Notes under the pieces: generated by a model
Seen by the model: only the letters and a program-made list of their open reading frames with translations
Databases searched by the model: none
Told to the model about the DNA's origin: nothing
Part shown: one piece after another, positions 16,752 through 25,807 of the stretch
Numbering within the stretch: the first letter of the stretch is position 1
How the letters are laid out: every line of letters starts with the position of its first letter
DNA from: a virus
DNA length: 43,184 bases
Virus record (IMG/VR): IMGVR_UViG_3300032893_000112
Coordinates: 1 to 43,184 of that record
Reading direction: 5' to 3' (one strand)
Translations under genes and position numbers: made by a program

Positions 16752-18544
16752 TGACCCAGGTCATCTCTCCGAGCGAGTACCTAGCTCCGCCGCGCGTCGC
16801 GCCGCAGCTCGATTTCTCTCCGCTCGTCGGAATGATGATGCATCTCGCCCAGCAGAAGCGCCAGGAAGAGGACGAGCAGTTCCAGCGTCAGATGCTCGCT
16901 CGCCAGCTGGCAGAGCACGAGGCTGAGCGCGTGCTTCCGGGTGAGCATCCGATCGTCCCCGAGACCTTCGACGTCCCCACAGAACAGAGCACAGGAAACA
17001 TCACTGCGGGATCTCCGCTGCCGAAGGTAGGACAGCTGCGCGCTCCGTTCGGCCAGGAGGGAACGCTCACTCCTCTAGCCGAACAGGGACCAGCGGCTCC
17101 TCTGATCACCACTCCTGCTCCGATTGCTCCGGCTCCTCCTATGACTATGGGGACGATGCCGGTTCAGTACCCAGTTCCGGTCGCACCTCCGACGGTCAAG
17201 CTACCGGCCGTCCAGATGCCTTCCTACCGAGGGAAGCCTGGAGCGGTAGCCCTTCCAGAGGAGACTGTCGCCCGCGAGTACGCAGGTGACGTCGCTCGTC
17301 GACAGATCGCGATGAAGCAGGCGGAGCAGATGGTTCCGTCTCCGATCGACATCGATGCCGGAGACGTTCATCTCAAGGCCGGAGATCTCGTTCCTCCTAC
17401 CACGCTGACCGAGCTGTTGAAGGAGCAGCTCAAGACCGATGTCCAGGAGCAAGTCGGTCCTCACGGCGAGCTTTACGGCTGGACGTACCTCCACAGGGAC
17501 GGCTCGCAGAAGTTCATCCCGAACACGATTCCGGGAGCCTATGAAAAGGGAGGGGCGAAGAACCTAACGGATCGGACTTCCAAGACCGAGACCGACATCT
17601 GGGGAATGCCCAAGACGACGGTAGAGACGAAGACGCCGTTGATCCCTGGGCCTCTTCCTCTCAGTCTCGCTGGAGTTCCAGCCGGTGGTGCAGCAGCGAC
17701 CCAGACAGCAGCTCCGACTCCTAAGGCAGCATCGAAGCCGAGCGCTGCTCAGGCCACTCCTACGTCTCCAGCTCCGTCCGCCACAGCTCCTCCTGCTGGG
17801 ACGGCAGTGCCAGCACAGGCTCCAGGCCGTCTTCCGGTCACTCCTCAGATGCGTGCCATGGGCATGACCTCTCATCCGATCGATGCGGTTATCGATTCAA
17901 AGAAGAGAGTCACCGAGACAGGACACGCCTATGTCGATGTCTCCAGCTTCCCAACTTCGGAGATGGCAGCAATCGGACAGGGGATCGCTGCAGGACGAGG
18001 CATCATCCCGCTGAAGCACGACGACGCTGAAGCGATGAGGCAGATCGAGAACGCCAGAGAGAACCTGAAGTCGATGTACCTCCAGATCATGGACATGCTC
18101 CCATCCAATCCGGCTACTCGGCCAGGGGTGGCAGCGACGCAGAAGCTGGAGAAGCTCTTCCAGACCAATCCTCAGCTGTCCGCGATGAGCCAGTGGTCGA
18201 TGCAGGCGCTCGGGATGCTGAGAGCGACCGAGGGAGGATCGCAGGGCATGCGGAGCAGCATGCCGATGATCCAGACGGCGATCGACAACCTGCCGAAGCC
18301 ATCCGACACGGTTCAGGTGGCCCTGCAGAAGTTCGCCACGATCTCCCAGATGATCGACAACTCGGAGAAGGCCATCCTCGGGCCGAGAGCCCCTCTCGTA
18401 GAGGCTCCCTCGACTGTGATTCCTCGTCCGGCCAATGACGTGCTACGCCGGCCATTTCCTATCAACAAGTTCCTGGCCGGACTGAACAACAACACTCCGG
18501 TCGTTCCAGTGGTAGGAACTCCACTGATCGTCGCATCTCACTAG
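16751..18544 (+). CDS. Large Pro/Ala-rich candidate internal virion protein
   Basis: 597 residues. Starts with YLAPPRVAPQLDFSPLVGMM and a coiled-coil-like helix AQQKRQEEDEQFQRQMLARQ (about 34-53), then long Pro/Val-rich unstructured stretches, a mid region (QEQVGPHGELYGWTYLHRDG), a second low-complexity linker (about 315-365) and a helical C-terminal region (ENARENLKSMYLQIMDMLPS). No enzyme motif seen. Length, disorder and place between ejection-type genes suggest packaging inside the capsid. Confidence 0.55.
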   Translation: MTQVISPSEYLAPPRVAPQLDFSPLVGMMMHLAQQKRQEEDEQFQRQMLARQLAEHEAERVLPGEHPIVPETFDVPTEQSTGNITAGSPLPKVGQLRAPFGQEGTLTPLAEQGPAAPLITTPAPIAPAPPMTMGTMPVQYPVPVAPPTVKLPAVQMPSYRGKPGAVALPEETVAREYAGDVARRQIAMKQAEQMVPSPIDIDAGDVHLKAGDLVPPTTLTELLKEQLKTDVQEQVGPHGELYGWTYLHRDGSQKFIPNTIPGAYEKGGAKNLTDRTSKTETDIWGMPKTTVETKTPLIPGPLPLSLAGVPAGGAAATQTAAPTPKAASKPSAAQATPTSPAPSATAPPAGTAVPAQAPGRLPVTPQMRAMGMTSHPIDAVIDSKKRVTETGHAYVDVSSFPTSEMAAIGQGIAAGRGIIPLKHDDAEAMRQIENARENLKSMYLQIMDMLPSNPATRPGVAATQKLEKLFQTNPQLSAMSQWSMQALGMLRATEGGSQGMRSSMPMIQTAIDNLPKPSDTVQVALQKFATISQMIDNSEKAILGPRAPLVEAPSTVIPRPANDVLRRPFPINKFLAGLNNNTPVVPVVGTPLIVASH

Positions 18545-18545
18545 C

Positions 18546-21500
18546 ATGGCTACTCCTCTGGCGGCTACCCCAGGGCAGCGTTACTTCGTTCGAGCGAACC
18601 TAGCCGACGGGTCCACCTACGAGGGGTACTTCGATCATCAGCCGACGAATGACGAGATCGCTCAGCAAGCGGCGATCGAGAAGCAAAGCGGATCGAACAT
18701 CGAGACCCTTCCGTCGCATCAGAAGGGAGTCGGTGCCCCTGTGATCGCACCGAAGCCGCCTGCACCTGCGGGACCAGAATCGATCAGCGCAGCACCCCAG
18801 AAGACCCTCATGCAGAGGATCGGGGACTCCATGGTTCCGTTCGGGACCATGGACGATGTGAGGCAGTGGCTCTACGACACCGCCAAGGAGAAAGAGGCCA
18901 GAGATCAGTTGAGAGCCCAAGGGGTTCCAACGGGACCGACCAATCTCTATGAGCTTGGTCGCGGAGTGACGGAGATGGCGGCGAAGCCTCTCATCGCTGC
19001 AGGGATGCTCACCAATCCAGTTGGCACTGCTGCCCTGGTTGGATCTGGACTAGCGCTCCAGAAGGCTGGAGAAAAAGCCCTTGGTTCAGCGAGCGAGGAG
19101 TTCCAGCCAGGAACCAGAGAGCTGGGCGGTGAGGTCGGCGGAGACATCGGCATGCTCTTGGGTTCTGCGGTAGGGGAAGGAGCAGCTCGCGCCATCCCAA
19201 CCGTGCGCACTCCATTCAGCCCTCCAGTAGGCCCGACTCGTCTCCCGATGGATCCGGAGATCGCCGCGCTCTATCGAAATTCAGGAGTACCTATCCCTCC
19301 GTCGGCCACCCCTGAAGGGTTCAGTGATGCGGTCCAGGCGAACACAGCCAAGATCATCAAGGACGCAGCCAAGGCAGCAGCGAGAGGCGAAACTCCAGAG
19401 CCTACTGGGCCTGTAGATGCCCAGGCCGTAGCTCGCCAGCTCAGGACTCAGGCGGGGGGGAAGGTCCCTGCGACGAAGCCTCCGAAAGCGGCGTCGGCAT
19501 CCGGACCCGTACAGGGGATGCTACAGGCGGCGGGGATCGATCCAAGCGTAGCCAAGGACGTAACGAACGCCGCGATGCACGGGTGGATCGTTGGAAGATT
19601 CCCCAACATACTCAACCCCTACACTGACTACCACGCCATCAAGGGAGCGAGCGCGATCGGGAGAGTCATCTCCAAGATCTTCAGAGGAGGAGGTGAGGCC
19701 GGAGGAACAGCGGACCTGACAGCTCCGGCTCGCGAGTCGGTGACCGCTCCTCTCATCTCTGGGAGAGTGAATCCGGACGGGTCGATCACGGTGAATCTCC
19801 CTCCGGAAGCTGCCGCTCAGGTCCTGCAGCCCCAGGGAGGAAAACTGACAGCGCAGCTCCCTCCTGAGCCACAGGGACTGGGTGCAGGAACGAACGTCGA
19901 GACCCCACGCACCGCTGCTCAGCCTGGGACGGTTCCGATGGCCGTCTCGACGAACCGAACGGAGCCTGCCGCTGCTCCGAGGCCCGCTGCAGCTCCAGAG
20001 CCGCTCTCTCCGATCACGGTCGCCAAGCTGAAGGGCCTGGGCTACGAGGACAGCCAGATCGAGGCGATGGACCCGCTCCAGGCCTCGCGGATCGTTGGTA
20101 AGGCTGAGACGGACGCGCTCCTCGCAGAGAACCGTCCTGGGTTCGGTGCCAGGATGTCTGCGCCGGCACCTCCTCCGGAACCGACTCCCGCCGTTCCAGA
20201 CCTCGGATTCAAGCCTCCCGAAGGAGCCACGCAGGAAGACGCTGTCCAGGCTGCCATGAAGGCCTGGGATGTTCCGAGAGAGCAAGCCATCACGATGTTG
20301 AGGCGGACCAACCCTTCCGAAGCGGCTCCTGAAACGCCACCTCCTGCCACTCCAGCGCCCGCGGCACCCACTCCCGAGGAGAAAGCGAACCTGATCAAGC
20401 AGACTCAGGACCGCCTGAGGGCCCTCGACGAGGAACGTGAGGCTGAGAGGCAGCGGATCGCGGCCCTGATTCAGGGCAGGTCGGCTGGAAATTCTCCTCC
20501 TGCAGCCCCAGAGGCTCCTCTAGAGACTCCTGCAGCGCCTCCGCCGGCTCCGGAGACCCCTCCAGCGGCCGAAAACGCTCCTCCATCCCCTGATCAGAAC
20601 GCTCAGCCGAACTTCAAGTGGGAGAACATCGACTCCACGGCCTTCGCCAGGGTCGCCTACGACCCCGCGACGCAGAAACTAGGCCTCACGGACAAGAAGA
20701 CGGGCAAGACCTACGTCTACACGGGCATCACCCCGGACGAATTCAGGGGGGCGATGACCAAACCGGCTGATTTCAAGGGAGATTGGTCCCTCGGAAGAGA
20801 GCTGGGACACATCAGGAACCGCTACAAGGCCACTGGAGTGCCTCTGGAGGAGCCTCCAGCCCCTGAAACAGCTCCTCCTGCGGTTGAAGCGCCCCCTCCA
20901 GCGGCTCCAGCGGCTCCCGCGAAGGTAAAGAGGGCCACTGCCAAGCCAGGACCGGCTCCGACACCCCCGGCCGAGCTTCCAGGAGCCCTGAGAAGGACCC
21001 TGGAGACGTTCCAGGCCGGCGAAAAGGCCCCTGAGACGGCCCCAGCGCCTCCTACAGCCCCTCCAGCGGCCCCGGAGGCTGCAGAGCCCGTCCCAGCCAA
21101 GGAAAACGCCCCAGCGGCCCCTGTAGAGGCCAAGGCAGCGCCTCCTCTCGGCCAGACGGTCGCGGACCTCGTCGAGAGGGCTCGTTCCGCGGCCAAAACG
21201 GGCCCTGAAGAGGGCGACCACGGCATGGCTCGGGTCAAGCTCGGTCAGGTGATCCCATACCGTCCTGGGCAGGGGTCCTGGAGCACCACCGAGGTCCAGG
21301 AACCACTCTCCAGGATGGTCGTCGGCTTCGACAAGGACGGGGATGCCATCCTCTCGAAGCCGTTCCCGACCAAGTCGGTCCCCGAGCCGACGGATGACAC
21401 CGACACGATCGGCTGGAGGGCCTACAACTCCGCCAACCCAGGTAAGGCGCGCTCCGTTGGAGCAGCAGCGGCAGTAGCTCCTGCAGTCGGAGAGGGGGAA

Positions 21501-24299
21501 GAGACAGGGGCTGAAGAAACCCACTACGAGACCTCCAAGGTCAAGGGCAAGTGGTGGCGTGGGCTCTGGGGGGATGACGGACCCATCGGAAAGACCAGGA
21601 ACGTCGCTGGGGAAGAGGGTGGACGGGCGGTAGGCGCTCCTCCAGGAGTGAACACGAAGGAGTCCTTCCTCGCCCTGAAAGCGAAGCTGCGGAACATGGC
21701 TCGCCAGGGAGAGATCGCGCGGGACTGGTACCTCAAGTCCTCGCAGCGGATCCTCGACATGGTGGGCGGGGACAAGGATGCCGCCGAGAAGATCGCTCAG
21801 CTGATCGGGATCTTCTCCCCGCAGAATCCGGTAAAGCCGAACTTCAATGCGGCGATCCGCGCGTGGCAGCAGTACAAGGCCGGAGCCGAAGAGATTCACG
21901 CAGGACCGAAGAGCTGGATGGATCGGACAGCCACGGATCTGCTCTTGCACGGCAAGGACTGGGAGGGACGGAAGACCAACAACTTCTACGGGAACCTGAT
22001 GCAGCTCATCGATCCAGGGAATCCCGCCTACAAGCACATGGTGACGGTCGACGTCCACATGATGAGGTCCATGGGCTACGGAAGAGAAGCCCCTGGGGAT
22101 CAGCAGTACACCTGGGCTGAGAACATGGTCCGGGACGTGGCTGCGGACCTTGGCTGGGATCCTCATGAGGCTCAGGCGGCAATCTGGACAGCCCAGAAAT
22201 ACCGCCAAGAAGTTCTCCCCAAGGTGAAGCGCGGAGAGCCGAAGCCTCCGGTGGAGGACTACAACTTCTCCAACGCTGCTGATGAGCTGCATGGTCAGGT
22301 CAACATGGAGGCCGTTCCTCACCCGACCAGCGGTGATCTTCCGGAGCTAGCGACGGCTCCGTACGAGACCCGAATGCGCTACACCACCAGAGTCCACAGC
22401 GCTCTGCACGAAGGAGGAGTCGACCAGATCGCGAAGCTGCTTGGCCTGACCGTCGGGAGGACCTTCAGGGCTCCTGGCTACTACGCCGGAGAGCTGAATC
22501 CTGGAATGCATGCCGAGGTCTCGATGCCTTTGGAGCCTGGGGGCTTCATGGCCACTGCCCGGAACATCGGGATGGGAGACTGGCGCGCTTCCGCGAGAAC
22601 TCCTCCTGAAGAGGGCCTAGAGAGCGTCAAGGAGAAGGGCTATTGGGTAGACCCAGACAGCAAGACGATCTGGGTCGACAAGAACCGCTCTGAGGAGCAG
22701 CGGAACAAGCTGGCGATGCAGGGGCTCGACGATGCATCAGGAGGCAAGGCTCTAGAGGAATCCAAGCGACCGCGCACGCTTGACCCTGCTACGAGGAGGT
22801 TGGTGGAAGCGTACGCTGCTGCTTACGGCTACCTCATGCGCCAGAAGGGAGTCGGTTACGGAAGGCCCCTTCCGGCGAAGAGGCTAGCTGATGCGAACGG
22901 GCTGATGATCGATCTCGGCCGCAAGGCGACACCGGAAGAAACCCAAGCTATCGCCGAGAGGGTCCATGGACTCCTGGGAATCACCGGAACGGCTGACGCG
23001 GACGACATCTTCCCCAAGACGACCATGAAGGGAATCGATGTCGTCAACTTCAGCAATCAGCCGAACAGCGCAGTGGTCAAGGCGGCAGCGCAGGCAGCTA
23101 AGGAAGTGTTCGGTGATAAGATCCGCGAGACCGGATCCATCGTAGAGGATGGTGGTCAGGTCGTAAATGACTGGGAGAAGAATCCAGGTGGAGAAGAGCA
23201 TCTCCGAAATGTGCAAGCCGCTACCGGCGGATCACCCGAAGTTCAAAGAGGGCTGGAGCGTCTACGAGATTCCATCGTTCGCCTCAACCAGAACTTCGCC
23301 CGCGAGCAAGGCTGGGGTCAAGCCGGTCAAGCCGGTGAAGCCGGTCCCCAAGCCCAAGAAGGCGTAGCCGCTCCCGTCCCGAAGTCGCTCGGAGCAGCGG
23401 CAGCCAGGGACTACGAAGAGCCTGCGCAGGGAGGCTCTGCCCCATCCCCAAAAGGAGTTGACCGCTTCCAGGCTCTAGCTGACGCCCAGCGGGGCGAGCC
23501 TGAGAGCGCGATGAACCGAGCCCAGGACAAGCTCGGCGGAGGGGTGATGTCCTGGGCCATCGAGCATGCGGGAGATCTCACCCACCGCATGTCGAACCTG
23601 GGGCCCACGCTCAACTACGGCAGGGAGTTCATGAACGAGAAGGTGAACGCCCTGCTGCGTGGACTGGAGCACCCCTATGGCTTCATGCGCGAGCACAACG
23701 AGAACATGGCCTCGAACGCGCGCTACAACAAGGTCGACGAGGCCGCGTATCGCTCCGCAGCGGATCAGGCTCTGAAGACGTACGCTGACGCTCACCGCCA
23801 GCTCCCAGTCTTCAACGAAGCTCAGAGGGTCGCGCAGTCGATCCCGATCGCCATCGCCGAGGGCAGGATCAACGCCGCGGTCGCCGCGCTGAAGACGCTG
23901 AAGGAGCACCTCAAGGATCCCAAGGACTGGGCTGCGTATGCTGGAGAAAATGGAGAGGGGGTCGCTGGAACCACTGCTGGCCAGTCCCTCAAGGAGATCG
24001 GCGACACAGCGACAGTTCCAGCCGATCAGATCCTGGCATCGAAACGAAGCGTCGAAGAGTCGGCCGTCGACTCAAGGTCAGGTCGTGGCAGCCGCGCCAA
24101 GGGGCCTCTCGAAGTTTGGCGGCTTGAGGACGGCCGACTGCTGCTGATCGACGGTCACCATCGATTCGCGGAGGGGATCCGCTCCGGGAAGCGGAACTTT
24201 GAAGTGAAGCTGATCGGAGAAGGGTACAGCGACTACTACGCGACTCCGAGCAAGGACAACGAGTTCAAAGTCCCGAAGAGAGCGAAGGGGAGGGAGTAA
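18546..24299 (+). CDS. 1917-residue mosaic virion protein (polyvalent type: KTSC-like, DUF7178-like, ParB-like)
   Basis: The largest gene of the window. In order: an N-terminal domain (about 8-50, RYFVRANLADGSTYEGYFDH), a Gly-rich hydrophobic segment (about 150-215), long Pro/Ala linkers, a KTSC-like domain at about 689-765 (STAFARVAYDPATQKLGLTD then KTYVYTGITPDEF), further linkers, a helical domain at about 1040-1225 (EIARDWYLKSSQRILDMVGG, IGIFSPQNPVKPNF) resembling the phage DUF7178 type, an unrecognised domain at about 1258-1540, and a C-terminal ParB/sulfiredoxin-like domain at about 1819-1900 with LLIDGHHRF. Joining host-directed enzymatic domains in one huge ejected chain is the hallmark of polyvalent proteins. 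Domain names are from memory of motifs. The catalytic role of each is unproven. Confidence 0.7.
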   Translation: MATPLAATPGQRYFVRANLADGSTYEGYFDHQPTNDEIAQQAAIEKQSGSNIETLPSHQKGVGAPVIAPKPPAPAGPESISAAPQKTLMQRIGDSMVPFGTMDDVRQWLYDTAKEKEARDQLRAQGVPTGPTNLYELGRGVTEMAAKPLIAAGMLTNPVGTAALVGSGLALQKAGEKALGSASEEFQPGTRELGGEVGGDIGMLLGSAVGEGAARAIPTVRTPFSPPVGPTRLPMDPEIAALYRNSGVPIPPSATPEGFSDAVQANTAKIIKDAAKAAARGETPEPTGPVDAQAVARQLRTQAGGKVPATKPPKAASASGPVQGMLQAAGIDPSVAKDVTNAAMHGWIVGRFPNILNPYTDYHAIKGASAIGRVISKIFRGGGEAGGTADLTAPARESVTAPLISGRVNPDGSITVNLPPEAAAQVLQPQGGKLTAQLPPEPQGLGAGTNVETPRTAAQPGTVPMAVSTNRTEPAAAPRPAAAPEPLSPITVAKLKGLGYEDSQIEAMDPLQASRIVGKAETDALLAENRPGFGARMSAPAPPPEPTPAVPDLGFKPPEGATQEDAVQAAMKAWDVPREQAITMLRRTNPSEAAPETPPPATPAPAAPTPEEKANLIKQTQDRLRALDEEREAERQRIAALIQGRSAGNSPPAAPEAPLETPAAPPPAPETPPAAENAPPSPDQNAQPNFKWENIDSTAFARVAYDPATQKLGLTDKKTGKTYVYTGITPDEFRGAMTKPADFKGDWSLGRELGHIRNRYKATGVPLEEPPAPETAPPAVEAPPPAAPAAPAKVKRATAKPGPAPTPPAELPGALRRTLETFQAGEKAPETAPAPPTAPPAAPEAAEPVPAKENAPAAPVEAKAAPPLGQTVADLVERARSAAKTGPEEGDHGMARVKLGQVIPYRPGQGSWSTTEVQEPLSRMVVGFDKDGDAILSKPFPTKSVPEPTDDTDTIGWRAYNSANPGKARSVGAAAAVAPAVGEGEETGAEETHYETSKVKGKWWRGLWGDDGPIGKTRNVAGEEGGRAVGAPPGVNTKESFLALKAKLRNMARQGEIARDWYLKSSQRILDMVGGDKDAAEKIAQLIGIFSPQNPVKPNFNAAIRAWQQYKAGAEEIHAGPKSWMDRTATDLLLHGKDWEGRKTNNFYGNLMQLIDPGNPAYKHMVTVDVHMMRSMGYGREAPGDQQYTWAENMVRDVAADLGWDPHEAQAAIWTAQKYRQEVLPKVKRGEPKPPVEDYNFSNAADELHGQVNMEAVPHPTSGDLPELATAPYETRMRYTTRVHSALHEGGVDQIAKLLGLTVGRTFRAPGYYAGELNPGMHAEVSMPLEPGGFMATARNIGMGDWRASARTPPEEGLESVKEKGYWVDPDSKTIWVDKNRSEEQRNKLAMQGLDDASGGKALEESKRPRTLDPATRRLVEAYAAAYGYLMRQKGVGYGRPLPAKRLADANGLMIDLGRKATPEETQAIAERVHGLLGITGTADADDIFPKTTMKGIDVVNFSNQPNSAVVKAAAQAAKEVFGDKIRETGSIVEDGGQVVNDWEKNPGGEEHLRNVQAATGGSPEVQRGLERLRDSIVRLNQNFAREQGWGQAGQAGEAGPQAQEGVAAPVPKSLGAAAARDYEEPAQGGSAPSPKGVDRFQALADAQRGEPESAMNRAQDKLGGGVMSWAIEHAGDLTHRMSNLGPTLNYGREFMNEKVNALLRGLEHPYGFMREHNENMASNARYNKVDEAAYRSAADQALKTYADAHRQLPVFNEAQRVAQSIPIAIAEGRINAAVAALKTLKEHLKDPKDWAAYAGENGEGVAGTTAGQSLKEIGDTATVPADQILASKRSVEESAVDSRSGRGSRAKGPLEVWRLEDGRLLLIDGHHRFAEGIRSGKRNFEVKLIGEGYSDYYATPSKDNEFKVPKRAKGRE

Positions 24300-24544
24300 T
24301 GCCAGCTGCCACCATTAAGCAGGAAGGGGACATCTGGAAGGCCGGACAGCTGCACTCCGGCTCCAAGACAGGACCCATCGTTCCCCACACTCCAGCCGGC
24401 CAGAAGCAGATGCTGGCTATCTACTTCAGTGAGCACGGGGAACGCAAGAAGGGTGGCAAACTGAAGACGTCCAAGAAGAAGGCCAGGAAGCGCCTGAACC
24501 ACGGACCGATGGCAGGGATGCTCCGCAACGCCTTCAGGAGGTAG
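24299..24544 (+). CDS. Small basic protein 1 of 3
   Basis: 81 residues; ATG overlaps the TAA of the giant gene. C-terminal half is strongly basic and ends with LKTSKKKARKRLNHGPMAGMLRNAFRR in pattern: a Lys/Arg cluster, then a Gly, a 'ML' pair and a Phe-Arg end. N-terminal part TIKQEGDIWKAGQLHSGSKT. The same basic cluster plus ML pattern occurs in the next two proteins. Nucleic-acid binding is a reasonable guess. Confidence 0.6.
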   Translation: MPAATIKQEGDIWKAGQLHSGSKTGPIVPHTPAGQKQMLAIYFSEHGERKKGGKLKTSKKKARKRLNHGPMAGMLRNAFRR

Positions 24545-24546
24545 TG

Positions 24547-24795
24547 ATGGCAGGTAAGTGGATCCAGGCCGCTCACCTGGACACGGGGTCCTTCACAGCC
24601 AAGGCGAAGGCCGCGGGTGAGGGAGTTCAGGAGTACGCCCAGGAGAAGAAGAACGCCCCTGGCAAGCTCGGGAAGCAGGCGCGACTGGCCATCGGGTTCA
24701 AGAAGATGGCGAACAAGCGCAAGAAGAAGAAGAGTGTGAAGCATGGTGGAGAAGCCGCCGGCATGCTGCACCGCAACTTCGGGAGGGCGATGTGA
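24547..24795 (+). CDS. Small basic protein 2 of 3
   Basis: 82 residues. ATG at 24547 chosen over the in-frame GTG at 24544 because AGGAGG (24536-24541) is then five bases upstream. N-terminus MAGKWIQAAHLDTGSF resembles the first part of protein 1 (DIWKAGQLHSGS), and the C-terminus is KRKKKKSVKHGG followed by EAAGMLHRNFGRAM, matching the basic-cluster/G/ML/F pattern of its neighbours. The repeated layout suggests tandem duplication. Confidence 0.6.
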   Translation: MAGKWIQAAHLDTGSFTAKAKAAGEGVQEYAQEKKNAPGKLGKQARLAIGFKKMANKRKKKKSVKHGGEAAGMLHRNFGRAM

Positions 24796-25136
24796 TCAAG
24801 AGGGGATTCGGGCTGCAGTCTCCTTCGATGAAGACGCAGCAGTGGCAGCAGAACCCGAGTGACGACGAGTACGACTTCGCCTCGGGAACCATCAGCCCTC
24901 AGCTGGAGAGCCAGCAACCGGTGAAGAGGATCCCGCAGGTTCCGAAGTCGAAGCGGGTGAAGAAGCTCAAGAAGAAGAGCAAGGTCCTCTTCAAGGGCAA
25001 CATCGCCACGATGCTCGGGAACCAGTTCCATCCGCGTGGTGGACCCCAGCACATGGGACCAGCCCTGAACCGGCGTATGCCGCTCGGCCCAGGAAACAAG
25101 CCAGGAGCGCAGCACACCGAGAACCTGGAGTACTAG
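24792..25136 (+). CDS. Small basic protein 3 of 3
   Basis: 114 residues from a GTG overlapping the previous stop (GTGA). Contains KRVKKLKKKSKVLFKGNIAT followed by MLGNQF, the third example of basic cluster, Gly, ML and Phe. A longer Pro/Gly/His-rich tail (GGPQHMGPALNRRMPLGPGN) distinguishes it. Function unknown; possibly a DNA-binding internal protein. Confidence 0.55.
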   Translation: MIKRGFGLQSPSMKTQQWQQNPSDDEYDFASGTISPQLESQQPVKRIPQVPKSKRVKKLKKKSKVLFKGNIATMLGNQFHPRGGPQHMGPALNRRMPLGPGNKPGAQHTENLEY

Positions 25137-25143
25137 GGCCGCC

Positions 25144-25455
25144 ATGGCGGAGATCTTCGGAGACCCCGTACAGGTGACGTCTGCCGCTCAGTCTCTGACG
25201 GTGATGCTGGGGTACAGCGTCCCGCTGGAGTATGGAGCGGTGATCCTGATTCGGGCACTTCCGGAGAACGCAGGGAGGGTCTGGATCTCCAGGCCCGCTC
25301 GCCCAGGAGAGAACCCCAAGGCCGAGTATCACACCATCGGATTCCTGGACTCTGGTGAGGCGTACGGGGCTGACGCTCATGGACTCTCGACGGACGACTT
25401 CTACCTGTACGGGACACACCCTGGGGACGGGGTGACGGTGTCGATCATCACATGA
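25144..25455 (+). CDS. Small beta-rich protein
   Basis: 103 residues with strands VTSAAQSLTVMLGYSVPLEY, GAVILIRALPENAGRVWISR and a C-terminal DGVTVSIIT, like a small jelly-roll or decoration domain. The central RPARPGENPKAEY recalls FWKPGENPVANAG in the exported protein at 30711, so the two could be distant relatives. Stop overlaps the next ATG. Confidence 0.55.
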   Translation: MAEIFGDPVQVTSAAQSLTVMLGYSVPLEYGAVILIRALPENAGRVWISRPARPGENPKAEYHTIGFLDSGEAYGADAHGLSTDDFYLYGTHPGDGVTVSIIT

Positions 25456-25577
25456 GGCCGATCATCGCTGGACGGAAGGCGACAGCGTACTACCTGCACC
25501 TCCGTCCTGTCTCCCGCTGGAAGAAGCTGAGGAACCTCATCAGGTACCACTACAAGCGCTTCAGGGAACGCAAGTGA
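25452..25577 (+). CDS. Very small basic protein (41 aa)
   Basis: ATG overlaps the upstream TGA (ATGA 25452-25455) and its own TGA overlaps the GTG of the next gene (GTGA 25574-25577), so both ends are fixed by coupling. Product MRPIIAGRKATAYYLHLRPV then SRWKKLRNLIRYHYKRFRER; about a third of residues are Arg/Lys. Coding status rests on this perfect overlap pattern and the absence of any other gene in the space. Confidence 0.55.
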   Translation: MRPIIAGRKATAYYLHLRPVSRWKKLRNLIRYHYKRFRERK

Positions 25578-25807
25578 GCGGCTACGAAGAGAAGACCGTC
25601 TTCAAGGGGGACCTCGGGTCCGGAGGAAGGAAGGGGCTCGTTCCGGCTCCAGCCGCTGGTGATGCTGCGTCTGGAAAGTTCCTGAAGGCAGACGCTACCT
25701 GGGAGACTCCGGTTGGAGGCGTAGGCGGAGGATCTCCGAATCTGGATGGAGGGTACCCCTCCACCATCTACGGTGGGGTGACTCCGATTGACGGAGGGAC
25801 GCCTTAA
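25574..25807 (+). CDS. Small fibre-associated protein
   Basis: 77 residues from a GTG start. Contains KGLVPAPAAGDAASGKFLKA then DATWETP, the same 'GLVP.P..GD...G.FL..D..W' fibre element seen at 13487. The rest is Gly/Pro-rich (GVGGGSPNLDGGYPSTIYGG). It directly precedes the large tail fibre and overlaps its ATG, so it may be an attachment or adaptor piece of that fibre. Confidence 0.6.
   Translation: MSGYEEKTVFKGDLGSGGRKGLVPAPAAGDAASGKFLKADATWETPVGGVGGGSPNLDGGYPSTIYGGVTPIDGGTP

Noticed and set aside
20679-22322. 547-residue minus-strand open frame
   Set aside because: Composition-driven shadow of the Pro/Ala-rich giant protein; Arg/Gly/Leu-rich without domain motifs or a start signal.
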